Part shown: one piece after another, positions 1 to 6,374 of the stretch | Layout of the letters: each line of letters begins with the position of its first letter | How positions within the stretch are numbered: the stretch's first letter is position 1 | NCBI GenBank assembly: GCA_900771165.1 | Contig: CAAGMX010000437.1 | Coordinates: 1-8,297, forward strand | From: Victivallales bacterium | GTDB lineage: Bacteria; Verrucomicrobiota; Lentisphaeria; Oligosphaerales; Oligosphaeraceae | Length of the DNA: 8,297 bases | Reading direction: 5' to 3' | Made by a program: the position numbers and the translations under genes | Notes under the pieces: generated by a model | What the model was told of the DNA's origin: nothing | Database searches by the model: none | The model's input: only the letters and a program-made list of their open reading frames with translations

Positions 1-748
1 CGAAGAGCTTGCAAGGGAAGATGACGGCGGAGGTGGTTTTCTCCACCAGGGTGTGGGTCATGACGTTCCGATAGCACATCCCCTCGATGGAATCCCCCCA
101 GAACTGGATTTCCAGATAGTCCTCCCGGTGGGAAAGATAGACTTCCACCGTGTCCCCCGCCGCCCGGAACTGCCCCCGCTCCGGCGCCAGGTCGTTCCGG
201 GTGTATTGGAGGGCCACCAGCTTCCGGAGCAGATCGTCCCGGGAAATGGACTGGTCAATGACGATTTTCGCCTCCATGGAGGCGAACTCCTCCGGGTCTC
301 CCATGCCGTAGATGCAGGAGACCGAGGCCACCACAATCACATCCTTCCGCTCCAGTAGGGCCCCCGTGGCCGCCAGACGCAGCCGCTCCAGCTCGTCGTT
401 GATGGCGGAATCCTTGGCGATGTAGGTGTCGGTGGAGGGAATGTAGGCTTCGGGCTGGTAGTAGTCGTAGTAGCTGACGAAATACTCCACCGCGTTCTCC
501 GGGAAGAACGCCTTCAGCTCGCTGTAGAGCTGGGCCGCCAGGGTCTTGTTGTGGGAGATCACCAGCGTGGGCATCTGCAGACGCTGGATCACGTTGGCCA
601 TGGTGAAGGTCTTGCCGCTCCCCGTGACCCCTTGGAGGGTCTGATAGTGGAGATGCTGCTCCCGGATGCCCTTCACCAGGGCCTCAATGGCCTCGGGCTG
701 GTCCCCCGCAGGCTGATAGTCGCTATGGAGAAGAAAGCGATCCGGCAT
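1..748 (-). CDS. uvrB: UvrB, excinuclease ABC subunit B (N-terminal 249 residues, cut by window edge)
   Basis: This is the DNA-damage-verifying helicase-like subunit of the UvrABC nucleotide excision repair complex, acting in the cytoplasm on lesions delivered by UvrA. Reading leftwards from ATG 748 the protein begins [20 protein letters not shown], matching the conserved UvrB N-terminus. The Walker A motif GVTGSGKT is at residues 40-47. The beta-hairpin signature [10 protein letters not shown], which inserts between the DNA strands, is at about 93-102. The segment [19 protein letters not shown] further on is also typical. The frame stays open to the window edge, so the remaining helicase motifs and the UvrC-binding C-terminus (about 400 residues in the family) are not visible. 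The start is 18 bases after the metK stop, suggesting a metK-uvrB operon. Upstream of the ATG there is only a weak GGGG, not a good Shine-Dalgarno. Identity is very secure. Confidence 0.97.
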   Translation of the reverse strand, partial: MPDRFLLHSDYQPAGDQPEAIEALVKGIREQHLHYQTLQGVTGSGKTFTMANVIQRLQMPTLVISHNKTLAAQLYSELKAFFPENAVEYFVSYYDYYQPEAYIPSTDTYIAKDSAINDELERLRLAATGALLERKDVIVVASVSCIYGMGDPEEFASMEAKIVIDQSISRDDLLRKLVALQYTRNDLAPERGQFRAAGDTVEVYLSHREDYLEIQFWGDSIEGMCYRNVMTHTLVEKTTSAVIFPCKLF

Positions 749-766
749 GGGACCCCGAACGCCGGG

Positions 767-1975
767 CTACAGCCCCAGGGCGTCCTTCAACGCCTCCACC
801 CGGTCCAGACGCTCCCAGGGAAACTCCTCCCAGCCGAAGGGACCGTAGGCGGCACTCTGACGATAATTCCATCCCTGGGGCGCCAGCAGCCCCAGCTCCT
901 GGGAAATCTGGGCGGGCCGGCAGTCGAAGATCCGGCGCTCCTGGAGAAGCCGCACCACCTTCTCCTCGGGAACCTTCCCCGTGCCGAAGAAATTCACGTT
1001 GAAGGCCAGGGGATCCGTGACGCCGATGGCATAGGCCACCTGCAGCTCGCAGCGCCGGGCCGCTCCCGCCGCCACCAGATTCTTGGCGATGTACCGCAGC
1101 ATGTAGCAGGCAGACCGGTCCACCTTGCTGGGATCCTTCCCGCTGAAGGCCCCGCCGCCGTGGCGCCCCGCTCCGCCGTAGGTGTCCACGATGATCTTCC
1201 GCCCCGTCACGCCGCTGTCGCCGTCCGGCCCTCCGATGACGAAATTCCCGGTGGGGTTGATGTAGAGCTGGCCACCCCGCTGGTTCACCCGGCGGAGATC
1301 CACCTCCTGAAGGAAGGACTGGGGGAGGGTTTCCTGGAGAACCTGGAGAACCGCCTGGCGCACCTTGTCGCCGGTGCCTTCCTGATGCTGATGGGAGACC
1401 ACCAGGGAGGTGATGGCGGTGGGCTGTCCGTCCTCGTAGCGGAAGGTCAGCTGGCTTTTGGCGTCCGGCCGCAGGAAGTCATATTCCGGCTGGTTGCGGC
1501 GCAGCTGGGAGAGGCGGCGGAGGATTTTCTTGGCGTAGTAGAGAGGGGCGGGCATATAGGCGGGAGTCTCGTCGCAGGCGTAGCCGAACATGATGCCCTG
1601 GTCTCCTGCGCCCTGCTCCCCGGTGATGCTGGTGTCCTCCGACACGCCCCGGGCGATGTCTGCGCTTTGCTTGTGGAGCCGGTTCTCGATCTGAAGAGTG
1701 GAGGCCTGGAAGCCCTCGCCGGCCCGGTCATAGCCAATCTCCGCCACCGTCTGACGGACCAGTGCCTCGTAATCCGGCGCCTCCCCCTGGAAACTCACCT
1801 CTCCCGCCAGGGCCACATAATTGGTGGTGGCCAGAGTCTCGCAGGCCACGTGCCCCCGGGAATCCCGGGCCAGGACCGCATCCAGAACCGCATCGGAAAT
1901 CTGGTCGCAGACCTTGTCCGGATGCCCCTCGGAGACGGCCTCGGAGGTGAAGAGGAAAGATTTCGGCATATACAT
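767..1975 (-). CDS. metK: S-adenosylmethionine synthetase (methionine adenosyltransferase)
   Basis: MetK condenses ATP and methionine into S-adenosylmethionine in the cytoplasm and works as a homotetramer in the family. The 402-residue product is close to the usual 380-400. Visible signatures are GHPDK at residues 17-21 (ATP and methionine binding near the N-terminus), GAGDQGIMFGYA at 122-133 (the conserved hexapeptide region), and the glycine-rich P-loop-like GGGAFSGKDPSKVDRSA at 273-289. The end GPFGWEEFPWERLD matches the family's C-terminus. The frame is open further upstream to 2110, but the extra 45 residues look like leader sequence. ATG 1975 is preceded by GGGAG at 8 bases and gives the normal MetK N-terminus; ATG 1969, two codons in, is a possible alternative. 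uvrB follows after 18 bases on the same strand. A long open frame on the opposite strand is an antisense shadow of this gene. Confidence 0.97.
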   Translation of the reverse strand: MYMPKSFLFTSEAVSEGHPDKVCDQISDAVLDAVLARDSRGHVACETLATTNYVALAGEVSFQGEAPDYEALVRQTVAEIGYDRAGEGFQASTLQIENRLHKQSADIARGVSEDTSITGEQGAGDQGIMFGYACDETPAYMPAPLYYAKKILRRLSQLRRNQPEYDFLRPDAKSQLTFRYEDGQPTAITSLVVSHQHQEGTGDKVRQAVLQVLQETLPQSFLQEVDLRRVNQRGGQLYINPTGNFVIGGPDGDSGVTGRKIIVDTYGGAGRHGGGAFSGKDPSKVDRSACYMLRYIAKNLVAAGAARRCELQVAYAIGVTDPLAFNVNFFGTGKVPEEKVVRLLQERRIFDCRPAQISQELGLLAPQGWNYRQSAAYGPFGWEEFPWERLDRVEALKDALGL

Positions 1976-2184
1976 AGTGAAGACTCCCAGTGTGTTGTTA
2001 GGCGGAAAGACGAAAAATCGCCTCCCCGCCCCGGAGACCTTGGAACTCCGGATGAAACCCCTCTCCTGAATAGACATCCCGAAAGGCCAGGCCCCAACTT
2101 GGCAGCACACACACAGGATGAAATGGAGAAGAGGAAAGCCCCCGGCCTACGCTTGGCCGGAAAAACGGGCGGATGACTAATATA
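1976..2184 (-). promoter_or_regulatory. Candidate metK promoter and structured 5' leader
   Basis: On the minus strand TATATT (2184-2179) matches five of six bases of a -10 box, but no good -35 sits 16-18 bases upstream. If it is used, the transcript has a leader of about 195 bases. That leader can form three perfect-stem hairpins: CCGGCC/GGCCGG with a 7-base loop (2160-2142), CCGGAG/CTCCGG with a 9-base loop (2051-2031), and AGGCG/CGCCT with a 14-base loop (2023-2000) ending just before the ribosome binding site. The stems are seen directly; a regulatory role is inference. Confidence 0.3.
1984..1988 (-). promoter_or_regulatory. Ribosome binding site of metK
   Basis: On the minus strand GGGAG lies 8 bases before ATG 1975. 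It decides the start against two in-frame upstream ATGs (2110 and 2077), neither of which has a comparable site. Confidence 0.6.
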
Positions 2185-2249
2185 CCTTGCCCAGGTAGGC
2201 CCACCCTCGCCACTCCCCCCTTCCCCTCAACCTTTTTCCTCCTCCAAGA

Positions 2250-2352
2250 GCCACATTGATGTGGCGCCCCCCCGCCCCCATAGGATCCGAACCCCGCGGG
2301 GGTCGGCGGGGAGATTCCGGCCGGGAACCCATGGGGGGGGATTTTTTCCCCC
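2250..2352 (-). repeat. Cluster of short inverted repeats behind the GH3 gene
   Basis: Three perfect stems lie within about 130 bases of the GH3 stop codon: GGGGGA/TCCCCC around an A-rich 5-base loop (2352-2336 on the minus strand), the self-complementary CCCCGCGGGG (2292-2301), and GCCACAT/ATGTGGC (2250-2265). They could protect the mRNA 3' end or act with Rho. None has the U-tract of an intrinsic terminator in the direction of transcription. Confidence 0.45.
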
Positions 2353-2383
2353 GCCAGATTTCCTTGTCCTGGTTTTCTCCCGT

Positions 2384-4870
2384 TTATTTCAGGGTGACGG
2401 GGATTTCGGCGAAGAGCTGGGATTGTCCGTTGGCCAGGAGGAGTTTGACGGGGCCGGGTTCGGCGACGAAGGTGTTTTCCTGGGGGGCGAAGAAGGCGAA
2501 GTCCCGCCATCCCAGGGTGAGCTGGAAGGGGGTTTCCTCTCCCGGGGACAGGGGGAGTTTGGTGAAGTTCCGGAGGACCTTCAGGGGGCGCTGTTCCCGC
2601 TGACATTCCGGCTGGGAGACATAGAGCTGCACCAGGGCCTGGCCCGGGAGGGCGCCGGTGTTCCGCACTTTTCCTGTGACGGTGAGGGTTAGGGACTTGT
2701 CGGCCAGGGAGCCGGAGAGGGTCGCCTGGCTGTCGGCTTCGTAGGCGAACTGGGTGTAGCTGAGGCCATAGCCGAAGGGGAAACGGGGGGCGATTCCCGC
2801 CCGGTCAAAGTGGCGGTAGCCGATGAAGATGCCTTCGTCGTATCGGACATAGGGGGTGCTGCCTTCCCGGACGCCGGGATAGTTGCCGTTGGCATGGCAG
2901 GCGTAGTGGAAGAGTTCCTTTCCCCAGGTGAAGGGGAGGTGGCCCTCCGGGGTGGCGGCTCCCGTCAGGATGTCCACCAGGACATCTCCGCATTCCTGTC
3001 CGGGATACCAGAGATCCAGCAGGGCGCCGACGGCGTCGAACCAGGGTTCCACATTCATGACGGAGCCCCCCATCAGGGCCACGATCACCCTGGGATTGAC
3101 CTTGGCCAGCGCGGCCAGGAATGGGGATTGTCCCTCGGGCAGTTCCTGGGAGGGGATGTCCGCATCCTTCACATCGCCCCAGCCGATGCCTTCCCGGTCG
3201 TAGTGGTGGTTGCTGCCTCCCACATAGAGCACAACGTCGGCCCGGGCGGCGGCCTCCAGGGCCTCCTGCTGCAGAGCCTTTTCGTCCTTCCGCAAAAGCA
3301 CTTTGCATTCGCAGGCCTCTTCGGGGACATTGTGGTATCCCAGGATTTCCAGGGTGTAGGTGTGTCCGGCTTTCACCTGGACATCGGCGGAGTTGTCCAT
3401 CAGCCCGGTCTGGGTGCCATCCAGCAGGCATGTTCCATCCAGGGAGAGGGTGGCGCCGGCCAGTCGGGAGGCCAGCAGCCCCAGGTGCCAGAGGGTGTCC
3501 CGGGCGGGGGTGAATTTTGCGCGGACCCGGAGGAAGTAGTTCCGGTTGAGGAGGATTTCGGGGGTGGATTCCAGGCCGGCCGCCAGGGCCACGCCGAAGT
3601 AGAGGGAGAGGGATTTCCGGGGCAGGGTCAGGAAAGGGGCCTTTCCCGCCGCCAGGGCCTGGGCATCCTCGTAGAATTCGCAGAGGCAATCCTGCACCAG
3701 CTCTTCCGGGAAGTCCTGGGCATCCCGGAAGAGGACGCCCGGGGCGTATTCCAGGGTGCACTGGTCTCCCAGACGGGCCTGGAGGGCTTCCCGGACGGTG
3801 GTCTCATGCCGGGGATGGACGGCGCCGCTGCCGCCGCTGTGCAGCAGATCCCGGTGGTGATGGAACTCGGCGGCGGGACCGCAGAGGAGAATCCGCATGC
3901 CAGGACGCACCGTCAGGGGGAGGAGTCCGTCGTTCTTCAGGAGGGTGGTGGCTTCGCAGGCGATGGCCCGGGCGGTCTTGCCATGGGCCTCGGTGGCCAC
4001 CTGTCCCTTGGTGACATCCCGGTGTGCCGTGACCCGGAAAATCAGGCGCAGCACCCGGCGCACATGGTCGTCCAGCTCTTCGGGAGTGATTTTCAGGCAG
4101 GACAGCTGATCCCACAGGGCGGATTTCATCCAGTTGGAGGGCGCCCCGCCCATTTCCAGATCCAGCCCTCCCCGCAGGGCCTCCATGGCCGCATGGGTGC
4201 CGCCCCAGTCGGACACCATGACGCCGTCAAAACCGCATTCATCCTTGCAGAACTCCTGCTGGGTGTAGCGGCATTCCGAGGCATAGCTGCCGTTGATGCG
4301 GTTGTAGCTGGACATGATCATCCAGGGATGGGCTTCCCGGATGACGATCTCAAAGGCCTCCAGATATAGTTCCCGGAGGGTTTTCCTGTCACAGCGGCTG
4401 TCTCCGGTGGTGCGGCAGATTTCCTGATTGTTCAGGGCCAGATGTTTGGCGGTGGCCGCCACCCCCATGCCCTGGCATCCCTGGACATATCCCGAGGCGA
4501 TCTTCCCGGCCAGGACGGGATCTTCTCCGTAGTATTCGAAGTTTCTCCCGTTCAGGGGGGTGCGCATGAGGTTGAAGCCGGGGCCCAGGGAGGCGTGGAC
4601 GCCGGTGGCCAGGGCCTCCTCCCCGATCACCTGTCCGAAGGCCTTGGCCGTCTGGGGATTCCAGGTGGCCGCCAGGGCCATGCCGCAGGGCAGGGCGGTG
4701 GTATAGGTGCCGTCCTCCAGCCGGATTCCCTGGGGACCATCGGCGCACATGACCCTGGGGATGTCAAACTCGGGAATCCCCCCGAATTCCATGGTGTTGA
4801 TCCCGCTGAGAAGGGCAACCTTTTGGCCGAGAGAGAGTTGAGACAGGATTTCTTCGATGCGTTCTTCCAT
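2384..4870 (-). CDS. Glycoside hydrolase family 3 beta-glycosidase with PA14 insertion and fibronectin-III-like C-terminus
   Basis: This 828-residue enzyme belongs to GH3, which hydrolyses beta-glucosides and related beta-linked sugars by a retaining mechanism. The (beta/alpha)8 domain spans about 1-290, with ADGPQGIR at 43-50 (Asp44, sugar binding), NFEYYGEDP at 110-118, KHL at 142-144, and the nucleophile Asp221 in VMVSDWGG. The second domain begins near 300 (EATTLLKNDGLLPL). It is interrupted at about 415-525 by a PA14-like beta domain (FLRVRAKFTP, LSLDGTCLLDG). Glu560 in HYDREG is the likely acid/base. The fibronectin-III-like end spans about 720-828 (VRNTGALPGQALVQLYVS, then RPLKVLRNFTKLPLSPGEE). 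There is no signal peptide, so it probably acts in the cytoplasm on imported oligosaccharides or aryl glucosides. The frame extends upstream to 4996, but ATG 4870 gives the family N-terminus MEERIEEILSQLSLGQKVAL. No Shine-Dalgarno precedes it, only pyrimidines. Substrate specificity cannot be read from the sequence. Confidence 0.93.
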   Translation of the reverse strand: MEERIEEILSQLSLGQKVALLSGINTMEFGGIPEFDIPRVMCADGPQGIRLEDGTYTTALPCGMALAATWNPQTAKAFGQVIGEEALATGVHASLGPGFNLMRTPLNGRNFEYYGEDPVLAGKIASGYVQGCQGMGVAATAKHLALNNQEICRTTGDSRCDRKTLRELYLEAFEIVIREAHPWMIMSSYNRINGSYASECRYTQQEFCKDECGFDGVMVSDWGGTHAAMEALRGGLDLEMGGAPSNWMKSALWDQLSCLKITPEELDDHVRRVLRLIFRVTAHRDVTKGQVATEAHGKTARAIACEATTLLKNDGLLPLTVRPGMRILLCGPAAEFHHHRDLLHSGGSGAVHPRHETTVREALQARLGDQCTLEYAPGVLFRDAQDFPEELVQDCLCEFYEDAQALAAGKAPFLTLPRKSLSLYFGVALAAGLESTPEILLNRNYFLRVRAKFTPARDTLWHLGLLASRLAGATLSLDGTCLLDGTQTGLMDNSADVQVKAGHTYTLEILGYHNVPEEACECKVLLRKDEKALQQEALEAAARADVVLYVGGSNHHYDREGIGWGDVKDADIPSQELPEGQSPFLAALAKVNPRVIVALMGGSVMNVEPWFDAVGALLDLWYPGQECGDVLVDILTGAATPEGHLPFTWGKELFHYACHANGNYPGVREGSTPYVRYDEGIFIGYRHFDRAGIAPRFPFGYGLSYTQFAYEADSQATLSGSLADKSLTLTVTGKVRNTGALPGQALVQLYVSQPECQREQRPLKVLRNFTKLPLSPGEETPFQLTLGWRDFAFFAPQENTFVAEPGPVKLLLANGQSQLFAEIPVTLK

Positions 4871-4917
4871 GGAATGCGGGGGAAAAGGGAAAGAGGGGGG
4901 GATAAAGACAACGGAAA

Positions 4918-4925
4918 AATATAAT
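4918..4925. promoter_or_regulatory. AT-rich promoter-like box between the GH3 gene and the tRNA gene
   Basis: The run gives TATAAT on the plus strand (4920-4925) and TATATT on the minus strand (4923-4918). On the minus strand this would place transcription of the GH3 gene about 40 bases before ATG 4870. Neither direction has a good -35 element at normal spacing, so this is only a candidate. Confidence 0.3.
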
Positions 4926-4927
4926 GT

Positions 4928-4994
4928 GCCTTGCCCGGCCCCCTCTCCGGGAGAGCCTCTTCCCCCCTGAGGAGAGAGTTGGGGGGAGCAAGGC
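4928..4994. repeat. 67-base imperfect inverted repeat (REP- or MITE-like)
   Basis: The ends are perfectly complementary: GCCTTGC at 4928-4934 and GCAAGGC at 4988-4994. Inside, CCCC pairs with GGGG and CTCTCC pairs with GGAGAG, with small internal loops, giving one long hairpin. Its appearance resembles the dispersed palindromic CTCTCC/GGAGAG intergenic elements found in many bacterial genomes. Part of it, including CCTTGCCC, GGCCC and a nearby AATATA, recurs in the same order at 2178-2213. That it is a dispersed genomic repeat is inference from one window. Confidence 0.5.
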
Positions 4995-5013
4995 AAAAAA
5001 TCCTGGAGCTGGC

Positions 5014-5041
5014 TTGCAAATTGAAGCCGGGGGAATATCTT
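5014..5041 (+). promoter_or_regulatory. Candidate promoter of tRNA-Asp
   Basis: TTGCAA (5014-5019) and TATCTT (5036-5041) are separated by 16 bases and match the sigma-70 -35 and -10 boxes at four of six positions each. Transcription would begin near 5048, giving a leader of about 20 bases before the tRNA. The -35 box overlaps a possible 7-pair hairpin (5009-5030), and GGAGCTGG is repeated at 5005-5012 and 5061-5068. Confidence 0.4.
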
Positions 5042-5066
5042 AACCCCGCTTTACGAGCCAGGAGCT

Positions 5067-5143
5067 GGAGTTGTAGCGCAATTGGTTAGAGCATCGCCCT
5101 GTCACGGCGAAGGTCGTGGGTTCGAGCCCCATCAACTCCGCCA
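5067..5143 (+). tRNA. tRNA-Asp (anticodon GTC), CCA encoded
   Basis: All arms of the cloverleaf can be drawn. The acceptor stem GGAGTTG (5067-5073) pairs with CAACTCC (5133-5139), followed by discriminator G5140 and genomic CCA (5141-5143). The anticodon stem TCGCC/GGCGA encloses CTGTCAC with anticodon GTC at 5101-5103. The T arm is GTGGG-TTCGAGC-CCCAT with one terminal G-U pair. Known tRNA-Asp identity positions are present: G10 (5076), G34-U35-C36, C38 (5105) and G73 (5140). The D stem GCGC/GAGC (5076-5079 and 5089-5092) has a G12-A23 mismatch, which is slightly unusual. The gene is the first element of the plus-strand half of the window and is followed at once by an intrinsic terminator. 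Confidence 0.98.
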
Positions 5144-5153
5144 GTCTTCTTCG

Positions 5154-5189
5154 GCCGCCGTGGAATCCGTTCCCCGGCGGCTTTTTTTT
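5154..5189 (+). terminator. Intrinsic terminator of tRNA-Asp
   Basis: GCCGCCG (5154-5160) pairs with CGGCGGC (5175-5181). After one mismatch, GGAA (5162-5165) pairs with TTCC (5170-5173) around a TCCG tetraloop. Eight Ts follow directly (5182-5189). This is a textbook Rho-independent terminator. It ends only 17 bases before the kamA start codon. Confidence 0.93.
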
Positions 5190-5206
5190 GTCTCCCCCTT
5201 TTTCCC

Positions 5207-6349
5207 ATGGAACTCTTTTTTCAGGAAAAGCCCACTCCGAACCAATGGTGGGACTGGCATTGGCAACTGGAGCATGCGGCCCGGACCCTGGAGGAGGCCG
5301 CCGCCTATTTGGGAGTCGCCCCGGAGACGCTAGGGGGGAGGCGGGGACAGGAGGCCTATCCCCTTTTCGTGACGCCGTACTACCTTTCCCTGGCGGAACG
5401 CCCCTCACCCCAGGATCCCATTCTGCGCCAGTGCCTTCCCTCGGACGAAGAGGTGGAGCAGCAGGCCGGGGGAGAGGCGGATGCCCTGGCGGAGGAGGCC
5501 CATTCCCCCGTCCCCCGGCTGGTCCATCGCTATCCCGACCGCGCTCTCCTGGTGACGGGCAATCTCTGTGCCCTCCATTGCCGGCATTGCATGCGGAAGC
5601 GGGACTGGGGACATCCCCTGCCGCCGCTGACCCAGGAGGAGCTGGACCGGGTGGCGGAATATCTCCGGGAACATTCCCAGGTGCGGGAAGTGCTGATTTC
5701 CGGGGGAGATCCCCTGATGCTGCCGGAGGAGAACCTCCGGCGGATTGTAGGAGCCCTTTCCGCGGTGGAGTCTGTGGAGATTCTCCGCTTTGGGAGTCGG
5801 GTGCCTTGTGTTTTGCCCCAGCGGATCACCCCCCGTCTGGCGGCCATTCTGGCCAGTGGCAAGCCTGCCTGGCTGGCCTGCCACTTCAACCATCCCCGGG
5901 AATTGACCCGAGAGGTGCAGGCGGCCTGTGATATTTTGAACCGGGCGGGGGTTTCCATGGTGAATCAGAGTGTCCTTCTGAGGGGAGTGAATGACGAGGC
6001 GGAGACCCTGGGCAGGCTCTTCACCTCTCTGCTGCGCTTCCACATCAAACCCTACTACCTCTTTCACGGAGATCCCATCCAGGGAGCCATGCACTTCCGC
6101 ACCGGCCTGGAGAAGGGACTCCAGATCATGGATCAGCTCCGGGGACGCATCTCCGGCCTGGCCCTCCCCGCCTTCGCTTTCGATTTGCCGGGAGGCGAGG
6201 GCAAGATCCGCCTTCAGCCAGAACAGTGCCTGGGACAGGACGGGACGGGGTCTCCCCTCTTCCGCTCCTGGCAGGGAAAAACCATCCCCTATCCCCAAGG
6301 ATGCGGCGAATACCCCCCATGCCTTGCCTCTCTTCCTTACTCCCCGTAA
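5207..6349 (+). CDS. kamA: KamA-family radical SAM aminomutase (lysine 2,3-aminomutase-like)
   Basis: Enzymes of this family move the alpha-amino group of lysine to the beta position using a [4Fe-4S] cluster, SAM and PLP. The 380-residue protein has the radical SAM motif CALHCRHC (Cys121, Cys125, Cys128) and SGGDPL at 165-170. Compared with the Clostridium subterminale enzyme (numbering from memory) all key residues appear with a constant offset of four: Arg130 (carboxylate), Asp289 in HGDP and Asp326 in FDLPGGEGK (substrate epsilon-amino group), and Lys333 (PLP). Both aspartates being kept argues for lysine rather than glutamate as substrate. The zinc-site cysteines of the clostridial enzyme seem missing (Glu264 and a divergent C-terminus). 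The protein is longer than EpmB (about 340), but a role in modifying the EF-P lysine is a fair alternative to free beta-lysine synthesis. ATG 5207 has no Shine-Dalgarno, only pyrimidines, and lies just after the tRNA terminator. Confidence 0.9.
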   Translation: MELFFQEKPTPNQWWDWHWQLEHAARTLEEAAAYLGVAPETLGGRRGQEAYPLFVTPYYLSLAERPSPQDPILRQCLPSDEEVEQQAGGEADALAEEAHSPVPRLVHRYPDRALLVTGNLCALHCRHCMRKRDWGHPLPPLTQEELDRVAEYLREHSQVREVLISGGDPLMLPEENLRRIVGALSAVESVEILRFGSRVPCVLPQRITPRLAAILASGKPAWLACHFNHPRELTREVQAACDILNRAGVSMVNQSVLLRGVNDEAETLGRLFTSLLRFHIKPYYLFHGDPIQGAMHFRTGLEKGLQIMDQLRGRISGLALPAFAFDLPGGEGKIRLQPEQCLGQDGTGSPLFRSWQGKTIPYPQGCGEYPPCLASLPYSP

Positions 6350-6374
6350 CCCTACTAGACAATCCATTAAGCCT

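Larger units (their letters stand above)
1976..2383. other. Gene-free 408-base stretch between the GH3 gene and metK
   Basis: No convincing gene lies here. Frames that cross it are extensions or shadows of the neighbours. It holds homopolymer tracts (eight Gs at 2333-2340, seven Cs at 2267-2273), a short CA repeat (2106-2115), and several inverted repeats: 2336-2352, 2292-2301, 2250-2265, 2142-2160, 2031-2051 and 2000-2023. None is followed by a T-run on the minus strand, so I see no ordinary intrinsic terminator for the GH3 gene. A TATATT box on the minus strand (2184-2179) is a candidate metK promoter element. I compared the metK leader by eye with SAM-I, SAM-II and SAM-III/SMK consensus features and did not recognise a SAM riboswitch. 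Confidence 0.6.

Noticed and set aside
764..775. Small GGGC/GCCC hairpin over the metK stop codon
   Set aside because: Only four base pairs with no T-run; too weak to separate metK from uvrB and likely chance in GC-rich sequence.
1976..2100. SAM riboswitch upstream of metK
   Set aside because: I looked for the conserved SAM-I, SAM-II and SAM-III blocks and did not find them in order; only generic GC-rich hairpins are visible.
1976..2110. Upstream extension of metK to ATG 2110 or 2077
   Set aside because: The extra residues are not MetK-like, and ATG 1975 has a ribosome binding site and gives the conserved N-terminus.
2142..2160. CCGGCC/GGCCGG hairpin as an intrinsic terminator
   Set aside because: On the minus strand no T-run follows the stem; the five Ts lie on its 5' side. 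On the plus strand it is followed by As.
551..2176. Long open frame of 541 codons on the plus strand opposite metK and uvrB
   Set aside because: It is antisense to two securely identified genes, its translation shows no recognisable family, and GC-rich coding regions commonly give long shadow frames.
2810..4369. Open frame of 519 codons on the plus strand opposite the GH3 gene
   Set aside because: Low-complexity Gly-rich translation, fully antisense to a gene with clear catalytic motifs; a shadow.
4871..4996. Upstream extension of the GH3 gene by 42 codons
   Set aside because: It would be translated from the inverted repeat, is Pro/Gly-rich and gives neither a signal peptide nor family similarity; ATG 4870 starts the conserved N-terminus.
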